A DNA stretch of 11,919 bases from DATKKX01 sp035542775 (GTDB lineage: Bacteria; Planctomycetota; Phycisphaerae; UBA1845; UTPLA1): positions 1-11,919 of the forward strand of contig DATKKX010000291.1 of assembly GCA_035542775.1 (NCBI GenBank). Reading direction: 5' to 3'. A model generated the notes under the pieces. It was not told where the DNA came from. It made no database searches and saw nothing but the letters and a program-made list of their open reading frames with translations. Below, one piece after another: positions 1-6,377 of this stretch; the stretch's first letter is position 1; each line of letters starts with the position of its first letter. The translations under genes and the position numbers were made by a program.

Positions 1-22
1 CAGTTGCCAATGGTCCATATAC

Positions 23-51
23 ACTATACCTAACAAAACGTGAAATAGCAA
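23..51 (-). promoter_or_regulatory. Possible sigma70-type promoter leading out of the window
   Basis: On the minus strand a TTGCTA hexamer (46-51) is followed after 17 bases by TATAGT (23-28). These match the -35 and -10 consensus at 4/6 and 5/6. The site lies downstream of bamA and would fire leftwards into a gene outside the window. No start codon or gene can be seen beyond it, so this rests on motif match and spacing alone. Confidence 0.35.
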
Positions 52-100
52 GCGGAAAACCCGAGCGCGGGAGGGCGTGCGCAGCGGCAGGCACACAGAG

Positions 101-120
101 CTCATCCCGCCACGGATGAG
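101..120 (-). terminator. Stem-loop downstream of bamA, possible terminator
   Basis: CTCATCC (101-107) and GGATGAG (114-120) are perfect 7-base inverted arms around a 6-base loop, 43 to 62 bases past the bamA stop codon. Reading in the bamA direction there is no run of U after the stem. A T-rich stretch (121-126) follows it only on the plus strand. It could act as a factor-assisted terminator or an RNA end protector; the call is tentative. Confidence 0.35.
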
Positions 121-140
121 TTTCTCCCCCTATTCCCCGT

Positions 141-156
141 GCCTCGGCCGTGAGGC
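141..156 (-). terminator. Short GC-rich stem-loop just after bamA
   Basis: GCCTC (141-145) and GAGGC (152-156) pair around a 6-base loop, starting 6 bases past the bamA stop codon. The stem is only 5 bp and has no U-tract. Together with the stronger repeat at 101-120 it may make up the 3' end of the bamA transcript. Confidence 0.25.
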
Positions 157-162
157 TGTCGC

Positions 163-2595
163 CTAGAACGTCGTCCCGAAGGAGAAGCTGAAGATCTGCG
201 TGTCATCCTCGCTGTCCTTGGTCGTCGGGAAGGCCAGGTCGAACGACAGCGGGATCGAGCCGAAGTACTTGATGTACAAGCGCACGCCCACGCCGACCGC
301 CGACCGCCAGGAGTGGATGCCGAAGTTGTCCTCCACCGTCCCCATGTCCAGGAAGGTGACGCCGCGAAGCGTCTGGCCCACCAGCGGGAAGGTGTACTCG
401 ACGTTGGTCAACAGCGTGAAGTCGCCGCCGACGCGGTAGCCGTCGTTCCAGCCCGCGCGCGGGCTGATCCCGCGATACTCGAAGCCGCGGACCGAGCCGA
501 TGCCGCCGCCATAGAACTTCTCAAAAACCGGGGCGTCGCCGAAGATCTGCCCGATCATCCCGCCCGCCGCGATGATGTGCTTGCGGTCGAAGACGTCGCG
601 TGCGACCGTCCAATACTGATCGAAGTTGCCGGTCAGCTTGCTGAAGGTGTAATCGCCGCCCAGGGCCCCGAACTGCTCCCACGCGACCTGCAAACGGTTG
701 CCCTCGCTGGGCAGCCAGCGGCTGTCGGTCTTGTCGCGGACGATCGTGCCCTTGACCGAGGTCAGCCAGCTTCCGCCTTTCACATCCTTGATCTCGTCAG
801 GCGCCTTCCAGTCCACGCCGCTGATGTCGATATGCTCAAACTTGAACGCCGCCTCCGCCGACCAGTCCTTGAGGATCCCCTCGCGGAAGCGCTTGTCGAA
901 GCTCGTGTAAAACCCGATCCGCTCCTCGTCGTATTCATGCCGATCCCGCTGGAACAGATAGCCACCCACCCCGAACCCAACATCCTGATCGAGCAGATAC
1001 GGCTCGCGGAACTCGATACGCCCGCGGTTCAGCTCGGTGCCCGGCTCGACGGTCAGCCGCAGGGTCTGCCCGGCGCCCTTGAACGAACGGCCCTTGAAGA
1101 ATTCCTTGGTGGTGCGGGGCCAGTCGAAGAGGTCGAAGTTCTTCTGCTCCAGCGTGATGGAGCCGACCAGGCCGCTATTGCTGGTCACGCCCACGCCGAA
1201 CAGGATATTGGTGGTGTTGGCCTCGACCACGTCCACCAAGGCGTCACGCACGCCGGGCGCCTCGCCCTGCGGCGTAATGGTCGCCTCACTGAACAGCCCG
1301 GTCTCGGTCAGCCGCTTCTCGGCCTTCTTGGTCTCCTGGTTGTTGTAGAGCTGCTCGGGGTAGAACCGCAGCTCGCGGCGGACGACCTTGTCCTTGGTCA
1401 GCCGGTTGCCGCGGATGTCGATTCGCCCCATGCGGTACTGCCCCTCCTCCTTGACCTGCACCTTGAGGTTGACGTAGCCGTCCTCCACGTCGAACGTGAA
1501 GGGCATGGTCACTTCCGAGTAGATGTACCCGATGGTGCCGTACTCGGCGAGGATGGCCTGGCGGTCCTGCTCCAGCACGTCGGCATCGATGGGCTTGCCG
1601 ATCGCGGACTTCATCAGCGAGGCGAGGTGATCGGCGTCAAAGACCGTGTCCCCGCTGAACTCGATCGTCTTGATGATGTGCTGGAGACCCTCCTCGATCT
1701 GAAAGATCAGCGTCAACGACGACTCGTTCTTCGGATCGGGGAACTCGATGCGATAGCCCACCCGGGCATTCAGGTAGCCCCGGTCGGAGTACCACTTCTT
1801 GATCGCGGCCGCGTCCCGTTGCGCCACTTCGTCGGAGAACGCCCCGGTGCGAAAGATCCAGATGTAAGTGGAGGTTTCAATCTTGGAGCGGAGCAGCCGT
1901 GCGCTGTAGGCGGTGTTGCCTTCGAAGTTGATGTGGCGGACCTTGATCCGCGGCCCCTCGGAGATCCGGAACAGCACCCGCTGCTCATCACGGAGGACGT
2001 TCTGATCGACGTCCACCGTGACGTGATAGTAGCCCGCCTCGCGGTACTTCCGCTCGATCTCCTGCTTGGCCTGGTTGATGACAAAGTCGCTGATCGGCGC
2101 ACCGATGGCCAGCTCGGTCTCCTTGAGCAGATCGCTGGTCTTGAACTTTACGTTACCCACGAAGTCGATGGCCTGGACGTACGGGCGCTCGTGGACCACG
2201 AAAACGAGCACCAGCTTCCCGTCTTCCTCGCGCGGCTCCGCGTAGGGGCTGCCCTCAAACTTCCCGGTGGCCGCCAGACGAGCGCAAGCCGCGGCGATTT
2301 CATTGCGATCCCAGATTGAGCCGGGCGTGATTCGCGCCGTGCTCTGGGCGAAGGCGAGATCGACGGTGAGAAGGCCCTCGAAGACGACGCGGTCGATGAC
2401 GCGGCCTTCGGGCTTGATCGTGGTGATCGGCTGGGCGGCCGACGGTGCGGCCTGAGCACCCGTCGGCATGGGGCTGCTCTGGACGGGCTGGAGGTGCCGC
2501 AGGCCCATCATGGATGCGAGTGCAAAGGCACCGCATGCTGCCACTAGCAGCGGTCGCCGGCGAGCGAGGTAATGAAACATCCCTGTTTCCGCCAT
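163..2595 (-). CDS. bamA: Outer membrane protein assembly factor BamA (Omp85 family)
   Basis: This is the central subunit of the machinery that folds and inserts beta-barrel proteins into the outer membrane. Counting from the ATG at 2595 (810 residues), there is a basic N-terminus and a hydrophobic segment (about 16-31), fitting an export signal. Five POTRA repeats follow at roughly 60-135, 138-214, 217-304, 305-385 and 386-458; repeats two to five open with an 'I-x-F/I-x-G-N/D'-type strand. The beta-barrel spans about 460-810. The barrel carries the conserved loop-6 VRGF motif (702-705) and ends in Phe, as outer-membrane barrels usually do. Length and five POTRAs match classical BamA. I chose the ATG at 2595 because GAGGGA lies 5 bases upstream (2601-2606) and the signal begins there; the frame stays open to a TTG at 2685. 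The usual partner genes skp/ompH and lpx are not adjacent on the visible side. A TamA-like paralogue is less likely, since those have three POTRAs. Confidence 0.93.
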   Translation of the reverse strand: MAETGMFHYLARRRPLLVAACGAFALASMMGLRHLQPVQSSPMPTGAQAAPSAAQPITTIKPEGRVIDRVVFEGLLTVDLAFAQSTARITPGSIWDRNEIAAACARLAATGKFEGSPYAEPREEDGKLVLVFVVHERPYVQAIDFVGNVKFKTSDLLKETELAIGAPISDFVINQAKQEIERKYREAGYYHVTVDVDQNVLRDEQRVLFRISEGPRIKVRHINFEGNTAYSARLLRSKIETSTYIWIFRTGAFSDEVAQRDAAAIKKWYSDRGYLNARVGYRIEFPDPKNESSLTLIFQIEEGLQHIIKTIEFSGDTVFDADHLASLMKSAIGKPIDADVLEQDRQAILAEYGTIGYIYSEVTMPFTFDVEDGYVNLKVQVKEEGQYRMGRIDIRGNRLTKDKVVRRELRFYPEQLYNNQETKKAEKRLTETGLFSEATITPQGEAPGVRDALVDVVEANTTNILFGVGVTSNSGLVGSITLEQKNFDLFDWPRTTKEFFKGRSFKGAGQTLRLTVEPGTELNRGRIEFREPYLLDQDVGFGVGGYLFQRDRHEYDEERIGFYTSFDKRFREGILKDWSAEAAFKFEHIDISGVDWKAPDEIKDVKGGSWLTSVKGTIVRDKTDSRWLPSEGNRLQVAWEQFGALGGDYTFSKLTGNFDQYWTVARDVFDRKHIIAAGGMIGQIFGDAPVFEKFYGGGIGSVRGFEYRGISPRAGWNDGYRVGGDFTLLTNVEYTFPLVGQTLRGVTFLDMGTVEDNFGIHSWRSAVGVGVRLYIKYFGSIPLSFDLAFPTTKDSEDDTQIFSFSFGTTF

Positions 2596-2600
2596 TCCGT

Positions 2601-2606
2601 TCCCTC
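2601..2606 (-). promoter_or_regulatory. Ribosome binding site that sets the bamA start
   Basis: The minus strand reads GAGGGA, 5 bases before the ATG at 2595. No comparable motif is needed for the TTG at 2685, whose extra 30 residues are Pro/Gly-rich and would put a non-signal segment in front of the export signal. Confidence 0.55.
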
Positions 2607-2711
2607 GGGCAAGCGGGGTCAGCGTTTGCTCTTCTGGCGGACTGCGCGGATTCCCTCCACCCGCCGCGTTGCTCCGCGCCAGCAAGCAACGGGTACGGCA
2701 GCTTGCGCGGG

Positions 2712-2740
2712 ACTATACACGCACTGGTCACGAGCGAAAA
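2712..2740 (-). promoter_or_regulatory. Weak promoter candidate for bamA
   Basis: The minus strand shows TATAGT (2712-2717, 5/6 to the -10 consensus). It is preceded at 17 bases by TTTTCG (2735-2740), only 3/6 to the -35 consensus. It would give a leader of about 110 bases before the ATG at 2595. It is the best candidate in the gap but weak. Confidence 0.3.
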
Positions 2741-3029
2741 GTCCGTTTATCTGCATTTCAATACTGAAATCGGGTCCCCAACATCAAAGCTGACTCCCTG
2801 ATCCGGTCGGGAACGCCGGCCCAGCCGGTTGACGCCCCAACTCCCCAAGCACGACTCCGGTGCTGTCGCTTAGCCGCCCAGCGGGCCGACCGACCACCCA
2901 ACACTCGTCTGCAAGAGCGCTAAAGACGAACGACCCCGACGCCTGGGCTTCAGCGTCTCGCACAATTCACAGCCCCCGCCCGTGTCGACGGCTTGCCGGA
3001 ATCGTCACACGCACGGCGGCGCCAGCCAC

Positions 3030-3035
3030 TATAAT
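3030..3035 (+). promoter_or_regulatory. Consensus -10 box upstream of fxsA
   Basis: A perfect TATAAT sits 66 bases before the fxsA ATG. No good -35 hexamer lies 15-19 bases upstream; the nearest candidate, TTGCCG at 2993-2998, is 31 bases away. If used, it would start a leader of about 60 bases and probably drive fxsA with the next one or two genes. Confidence 0.4.
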
Positions 3036-3101
3036 CGCCTAAGCCACATTAGCTTACGGCCACTCTTGCCCACTCGAGGACGATTGCGGAGACTCTAATC
3101 C

Positions 3102-3590
3102 ATGCTTGGCCGGCTACTGCTCATCTTCGTTCTGCTCGCCTTTGTTGACCTCATGCTGCTCATCCAGATCGGGCAGGTGCTGGGCCTCTGGGCCACGCTC
3201 GCCCTGGTCATGTTGACCGGCATGCTCGGCACGGCACTGGCCCGGCGGCAGGGCTTGCAGACCCTTGCCCACATCAACACCGAGCTGGCCGCCGGGCGAG
3301 CGCCAACAGCGGCCTTGGCCGACGGCGCGGTGATCCTGCTGGCCGCGGTTCTGCTCATCACGCCGGGTTTTCTGACTGACGTGCTGGGCCTGGCGATGCT
3401 GGTTCCGCCGCTGCGGCGGCTGTTTCGCGACCTGCTGGCCCGCTGGTTCCAGCGTCGAGTCAATGTGAGCGGTTTCGCTTCCCCCACCGACTGGGTTCCG
3501 GGCGACGGATTGAACGGCGGTTCTGACACCGACGCCTTCTCCGGCCCCCGGCCCGTCAAGCACGTGGAGAATGAGGCCCTGCGAAAATGA
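3102..3590 (+). CDS. fxsA: FxsA family inner-membrane protein
   Basis: FxsA-family proteins are small integral membrane proteins. The E. coli member, when overproduced, relieves F-plasmid exclusion of phage T7; the normal role is unknown. This 162-residue protein has hydrophobic segments at about 2-23, 26-46 and 72-101. The third contains the family signature 'ITPGFLTDVLG...VPPLR' (86-105). An Arg-rich stretch (105-119) follows, then a polar, probably cytoplasmic tail of about 40 residues with no recognised domain. A GGAG lies about 10 bases before the ATG. The next gene begins 31 bases after the stop, so the two are probably co-transcribed. Family membership is seen in the sequence; the cellular role here is not known. 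Confidence 0.88.
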   Translation: MLGRLLLIFVLLAFVDLMLLIQIGQVLGLWATLALVMLTGMLGTALARRQGLQTLAHINTELAAGRAPTAALADGAVILLAAVLLITPGFLTDVLGLAMLVPPLRRLFRDLLARWFQRRVNVSGFASPTDWVPGDGLNGGSDTDAFSGPRPVKHVENEALRK

Positions 3591-3621
3591 AGCCTCTTAC
3601 CCGTAATCAGGAACGCGAACA

Positions 3622-3978
3622 ATGGGCAATCGCTTGAAAGAGTTTCGCCAGTTCCGTGAGAAAATGAACAAGCGGATTCTTGCCGCCAAGAACCTGAACA
3701 TCAATCGCTTTTTCACGCTGGACGGCAAGTCCTACGAGCCCGGAGCGCTCGAAGCGCTCACCAAGGAATTCGCCGGGCTGTCGGCATCGATGGTCCTCCG
3801 CTGCGATGACTGCATCGCCTACCACGTCATCCGCTGCAAGGAGCTCGGCGCGACCAACGAGCAGCTCATGGAGATCTTCAACGTCGGCCTGATCGTCGGC
3901 GGCTCTATCGTGATCCCCCATCTGCGTCGGGCAGTTGCGTTATTGGACGAAATCGACGAAGAGTCGAACAAGCCATAA
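3622..3978 (+). CDS. AhpD-like / carboxymuconolactone decarboxylase family protein
   Basis: This small all-helical protein (118 residues) carries the AhpD-type redox motif: Cys61-Asp-Asp-Cys64 followed by His68. In AhpD-like enzymes the two cysteines form a reducible disulfide and the His takes part in proton relay, giving peroxidase or disulfide-reductase activity. The length fits a single CMD domain, followed by a short acidic tail (109-118). No signal peptide is seen, so it should be cytoplasmic. AGGAA lies about 8 bases before the ATG. It sits 31 bases after fxsA and 88 bases before the two-protease gene. No ahpC is nearby, so the partner is unknown. The CxxC-x3-H motif argues for a redox role over true gamma-carboxymuconolactone decarboxylation, but the substrate cannot be told. 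Confidence 0.87.
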   Translation: MGNRLKEFRQFREKMNKRILAAKNLNINRFFTLDGKSYEPGALEALTKEFAGLSASMVLRCDDCIAYHVIRCKELGATNEQLMEIFNVGLIVGGSIVIPHLRRAVALLDEIDEESNKP

Positions 3979-4052
3979 TCCCCCGCCGTAGGGAGGTATG
4001 CGGACGAAGATTGCTGCAGCGCACTGCCGACTGGCCGGTACAAGGCGGAAGC

Positions 4053-4060
4053 AAGGAAGA
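4053..4060 (+). promoter_or_regulatory. Ribosome binding site that sets the peptidase start
   Basis: AAGGAAGA lies 6 bases before the ATG at 4067, immediately ahead of the signal peptide. The upstream in-frame ATG at 3998 has GGGAGGT directly abutting it (3991-3997), too close for normal use, and would bury the signal peptide behind 23 extra residues. Confidence 0.6.
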
Positions 4061-4066
4061 GCCACC

Positions 4067-5482
4067 ATGCGAGCTGCTCGCCTCTCTGTCACGCTGGTCG
4101 TTTGTTTCGTCACTTCCACGTTGTACGCCTCGCCGAAGTATCAGGAGGTCCTGATCAGAAATGTGCCCCATGTGCGGCAGAAGCCCGACTTCTGCGGCGA
4201 GGCTTGCGCGGAGATGGCCTTCCGCAAGCTCGGCCACCCGATCACGCAGGATCAGGTCTTCGACGCCTCCGGGCTTGATCCGGCGCTCGGCCGCGGCTGC
4301 TACACCGCCGAGCTGAACACAGCCCTGGGCCACCTGGGCATCCGAACCGGCAATGTGTGGTACCGCGTCGACGCCGCCCGGTCCGCCGCCCAGATCGAGG
4401 AGCAGTGGCGGGCATTGCACGCCGATCTGTTGCGTGGCGTGCCCTCGATCGTGTGCATGCACTACAGCGACCGCCCCGATACGACGGAACACTTCCGCCT
4501 GGTGCTCGGATATCGTGCCAAGAGCGATGAGGTTGTCTTCAACGAGCCGGCGGAGGACCATGGGGCCTACTGCAAGATGCCCCGCCACCAGTTCCTGAAG
4601 CTCTGGCCGCTCAACCGGGGCACAAAGGACGAGGCCGTGATCCGCTTGCGGCTCGAGCCGGGCAGGATCGTTGAACCGGCGGCGGTAAAGGGCTTCGACC
4701 GAGCCGATTACGCCCAGCACATCATGGAGGTCAAGAAGAAGCTGGCAAGCCGCAGGGATTTTACCATTCTCGTGCAGGAACCGTTCGTCGTGATCGGCGA
4801 TGAAGACGCCGCGATGGTTCGGCGACGCGCCACGGACACGGTCAAATTCGCCGTCGACCGACTCAAGCGGGATTTTTTCACGAAGGATCCCAACGAGATC
4901 CTCGATATCTGGCTGTTCAAGGACAAAAGCAGCTACGAGCAGCACGTAGAGGAGCTTTTCGGCAGCAAGCCAACCACGCCGTTCGGCTACTTCTCATCCG
5001 CCAACAAGGCCTTGATCATGAACATCGAAACCGGCGGCGGCACGCTCGTCCACGAGATCGTCCACCCCTTCATCGCCGCCAACTTCCCCGACTGCCCGCC
5101 ATGGTTCAACGAGGGCTTAGGCAGCCTGTACGAGCAATGCGAAGATCGCGGCGGACACCTGCACGGGCTCACTAACTGGCGGCTGGCGGGCCTGCAGGAA
5201 ATCATCCGCAAGGGCGAAGTGCCGTCGTTCGCCGCCCTCACGTCGATGGATTCGGAGGCTTTCTACGAAAAGGACCGTGGCGCCAACTATAGCCAGTCGC
5301 GCTACCTGCTCTACTACCTCCAAGAGCGCGGCCTGCTGGTGAAGTTCTACCGCAAATTTCTCGCGGACCGCGAGAAAGACCCGACCGGCTACAAGACCCT
5401 CCGAGCAGTGCTGGGCGAGGATGATATGGATGGGTTCAAGGAAAAGTGGGAGAAGTACGTGCTGAAGCTCAGCTTCCCGTGA
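4067..5482 (+). CDS. Secreted two-domain peptidase: C39-like cysteine peptidase fused to HExxH gluzincin
   Basis: From the ATG at 4067 the protein has 471 residues. Residues 1-21 form a signal peptide with likely cleavage after Leu-Tyr-Ala. The first domain (about 27-195) looks like a C39/papain-like peptidase: Gln38 and Cys43 in 'RQKPDFCGEAC', then His142 and Asn159 ('VFNEP') as the likely remaining catalytic residues. The second domain (about 225-465) looks like the peptidase MA / DUF1570 gluzincin group: His329-Glu-x-x-His333, then Glu349 in 'WFNEG' as third zinc ligand. Both active sites look intact. The signal peptide puts it in the periplasm or outside. It lies 88 bases downstream of the CxxC protein gene, possibly in the same transcript, and ends 66 bases from convergent sdhB. 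The first domain might instead bind or process a specific peptide. Substrate is unknown; the domain calls come from motif reading. Confidence 0.82.
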   Translation: MRAARLSVTLVVCFVTSTLYASPKYQEVLIRNVPHVRQKPDFCGEACAEMAFRKLGHPITQDQVFDASGLDPALGRGCYTAELNTALGHLGIRTGNVWYRVDAARSAAQIEEQWRALHADLLRGVPSIVCMHYSDRPDTTEHFRLVLGYRAKSDEVVFNEPAEDHGAYCKMPRHQFLKLWPLNRGTKDEAVIRLRLEPGRIVEPAAVKGFDRADYAQHIMEVKKKLASRRDFTILVQEPFVVIGDEDAAMVRRRATDTVKFAVDRLKRDFFTKDPNEILDIWLFKDKSSYEQHVEELFGSKPTTPFGYFSSANKALIMNIETGGGTLVHEIVHPFIAANFPDCPPWFNEGLGSLYEQCEDRGGHLHGLTNWRLAGLQEIIRKGEVPSFAALTSMDSEAFYEKDRGANYSQSRYLLYYLQERGLLVKFYRKFLADREKDPTGYKTLRAVLGEDDMDGFKEKWEKYVLKLSFP

Positions 5483-5483
5483 G

Positions 5484-5503
5484 CGGAGCAACTCATTGCT
5501 CCG
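5484..5503. terminator. Perfect stem-loop between convergent genes
   Basis: CGGAGCAA (5484-5491) and TTGCTCCG (5496-5503) form perfect 8-base arms around a CTCA loop, one base past the peptidase stop codon. Neither strand has a U-tract after it. Its place between convergent genes suggests a two-way transcript end. It shares bases 5501-5503 with the neighbouring stem-loop, so the two cannot fully form together. Confidence 0.5.
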
Positions 5504-5532
5504 GTTGTGAGCCGACTTCGCGGCAAAACCGG
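5501..5532. terminator. Second composite stem-loop in the convergent gap
   Basis: CCGGTT (5501-5506) pairs with AACCGG (5527-5532). An inner stem, GCCG (5511-5514) with CGGC (5521-5524), closes a 6-base loop, and small internal loops lie between the stems. It starts 17 bases past the sdhB stop codon reading on the minus strand, and is the better placed candidate for the sdh operon end. There is no clear U-tract. Confidence 0.4.
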
Positions 5533-5548
5533 ACTCCTCCAGCAATTC

Positions 5549-6298
5549 TCATCTCACGAACAAATCCCGCAGCCACTGCGCCGTCGTCTGCCGCCCCAGG
5601 TCCGCGATCGCGTCGGTCAGCGGTATATCCTTGGGGCAGACCTTCGCGCAGTTCTGGGCGTTGCCGCAGTCGGTGATGCCGCCGTTGCCCATGATGGCGT
5701 GCAGCCGCTCCGGCTTGTCGTACGCGCCGGTGGGATGGGCGTTGTGCAGCCAGACCTGGCCCACCGGCGCGGGGCCGATGAATGCCGAGCTGGGATTGAA
5801 TTGCGGGCACGCCTCCATGCAGCAGCCGCAGGTCATGCAGCGGGAGAAGATGTAGCGGATCGCCTGCACGCCGGGGGAGATCAGCGGCGCATGGCGGTGG
5901 ATGTCGTAGCTGCCGTCGATGTTGATCCAGGCCTTCACCTGCCGCAGGGCGTCGAACATCTTCTGGCGGTTGACCATGAGATCGCGGACCAGGGGGAACT
6001 TGGTGAACGGCTCCAGAACGATGGGCTGCTCCAGCTCGTCCACCAGCGCCGCGCACGCCTGGCGCGGAACGCCGTTGATCAGCATCGAGCACGCCCCGCA
6101 GACCTCCTCCATGCAGTTGCTGTCCCACACGACCGGCTCCACCTTCTCGCCGCGCGTGTTGACCGGGTGCTCGCGCAGGTACATCAACGCGGAAACCACG
6201 TTGTGCGAAGGCGCCCACGGCATCCTGAACTCTTCCCAATACGGCGCCGACTCCGGCCCCTTCTGCCGCTTTATCTTGAAATGGATCTGTCTCTCCAT
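5549..6298 (-). CDS. sdhB: Succinate dehydrogenase / fumarate reductase iron-sulfur subunit
   Basis: SdhB passes electrons from the flavin of SdhA to the hemes and quinone site of SdhC. In 249 residues it has the N-terminal plant-type [2Fe-2S] ligands Cys62, Cys67, Cys70 and Cys82. The C-terminal bacterial-ferredoxin part has Cys154-x2-Cys157-x2-Cys160-x3-Cys164-Pro and later Cys211, Cys217 and Cys221-Pro. This fits a [4Fe-4S] cluster (154, 157, 160, 221) and a [3Fe-4S] cluster (164, 211, 217). Stretches such as 'CMEEVCGACSMLINGVPRQ' and 'NAHPTGA' closely resemble Bacillus-type (type B) SdhB. The ATG at 6298 has TGGAGA 9 bases upstream. It is the last gene of sdhCAB, 79 bases after sdhA; that gap holds an octamer-repeat element. 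All cluster ligands are present, so the protein should be functional. Confidence 0.96.
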   Translation of the reverse strand: MERQIHFKIKRQKGPESAPYWEEFRMPWAPSHNVVSALMYLREHPVNTRGEKVEPVVWDSNCMEEVCGACSMLINGVPRQACAALVDELEQPIVLEPFTKFPLVRDLMVNRQKMFDALRQVKAWINIDGSYDIHRHAPLISPGVQAIRYIFSRCMTCGCCMEACPQFNPSSAFIGPAPVGQVWLHNAHPTGAYDKPERLHAIMGNGGITDCGNAQNCAKVCPKDIPLTDAIADLGRQTTAQWLRDLFVR

Positions 6299-6342
6299 CG
6301 TTGCAGGTCTCCAGACCGGTCAGGCACACTCCCCTTCTCTTT

Positions 6343-6366
6343 CTCAGTGCCTCCGTGTCTCCGTGG
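6343..6366 (-). repeat. Three tandem octamers in the sdhA-sdhB gap
   Basis: On the plus strand three 8-base units follow each other: CTCAGTGC (6343-6350), CTCCGTGT (6351-6358) and CTCCGTGG (6359-6366). In the sdh transcript they read as CCACGGAG, ACACGGAG, GCACTGAG, placed 11 bases after the sdhA stop codon. Near-identical 'CACGGAGACACGGAG' elements are, from memory, widespread between genes in environmental bacteria. The copies include GGAG cores that resemble ribosome binding sites, though they lie about 45-70 bases before the sdhB ATG. Confidence 0.6.
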
Positions 6367-6377
6367 TGATCCTTCGC

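Larger units (their letters stand above)
2596..3101. other. Divergent non-coding region between bamA and fxsA
   Basis: This stretch of about 500 bases holds the leaders of both divergent genes. Visible content: the bamA ribosome binding site, a weak minus-strand promoter candidate (2712-2740), a small stem CCGGC/GCCGG around CCA (2816-2828), and a perfect TATAAT ahead of fxsA (3030-3035). The short open frames here have no recognisable protein character. I see no RNA gene or mobile element. Confidence 0.6.

Noticed and set aside
313..2319. A 668-codon open frame antisense to bamA on the plus strand
   Set aside because: It is the complement of a clear BamA gene in a GC-rich genome, where antisense frames stay open by codon bias. 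Its product is a low-complexity Leu/Val/Ala/Asp/Arg mix with no domain.
2530..2550. A lipobox-like 'VAAC' near the BamA N-terminus, suggesting a lipoprotein
   Set aside because: The Cys falls only about six residues into the hydrophobic stretch, too early for a lipoprotein signal, and BamA proteins are not lipidated.
2860..3042. A 60-codon plus-strand frame upstream of fxsA
   Set aside because: Composition is Pro/Arg/Thr-rich with no ribosome binding site of note, and it runs through the TATAAT box. It is probably open by chance.
3973..3979. A CATAAT box at the end of the CxxC gene as a promoter for the peptidase gene
   Set aside because: The nearest -35-like TTGGAC (3943-3948) is 25 bases away, and the box overlaps the TAA stop codon; spacing is not credible.
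3998..4066. An upstream in-frame ATG that would lengthen the two-domain peptidase by 23 residues
   Set aside because: Its GGGAGGT abuts the ATG with no spacing, and it would place a basic stretch before an otherwise complete signal peptide. The ATG at 4067 has a normally spaced site.
3905..4945. A 346-codon minus-strand frame across the CxxC gene end and the peptidase gene
   Set aside because: It crosses two real plus-strand genes and shows only biased composition.
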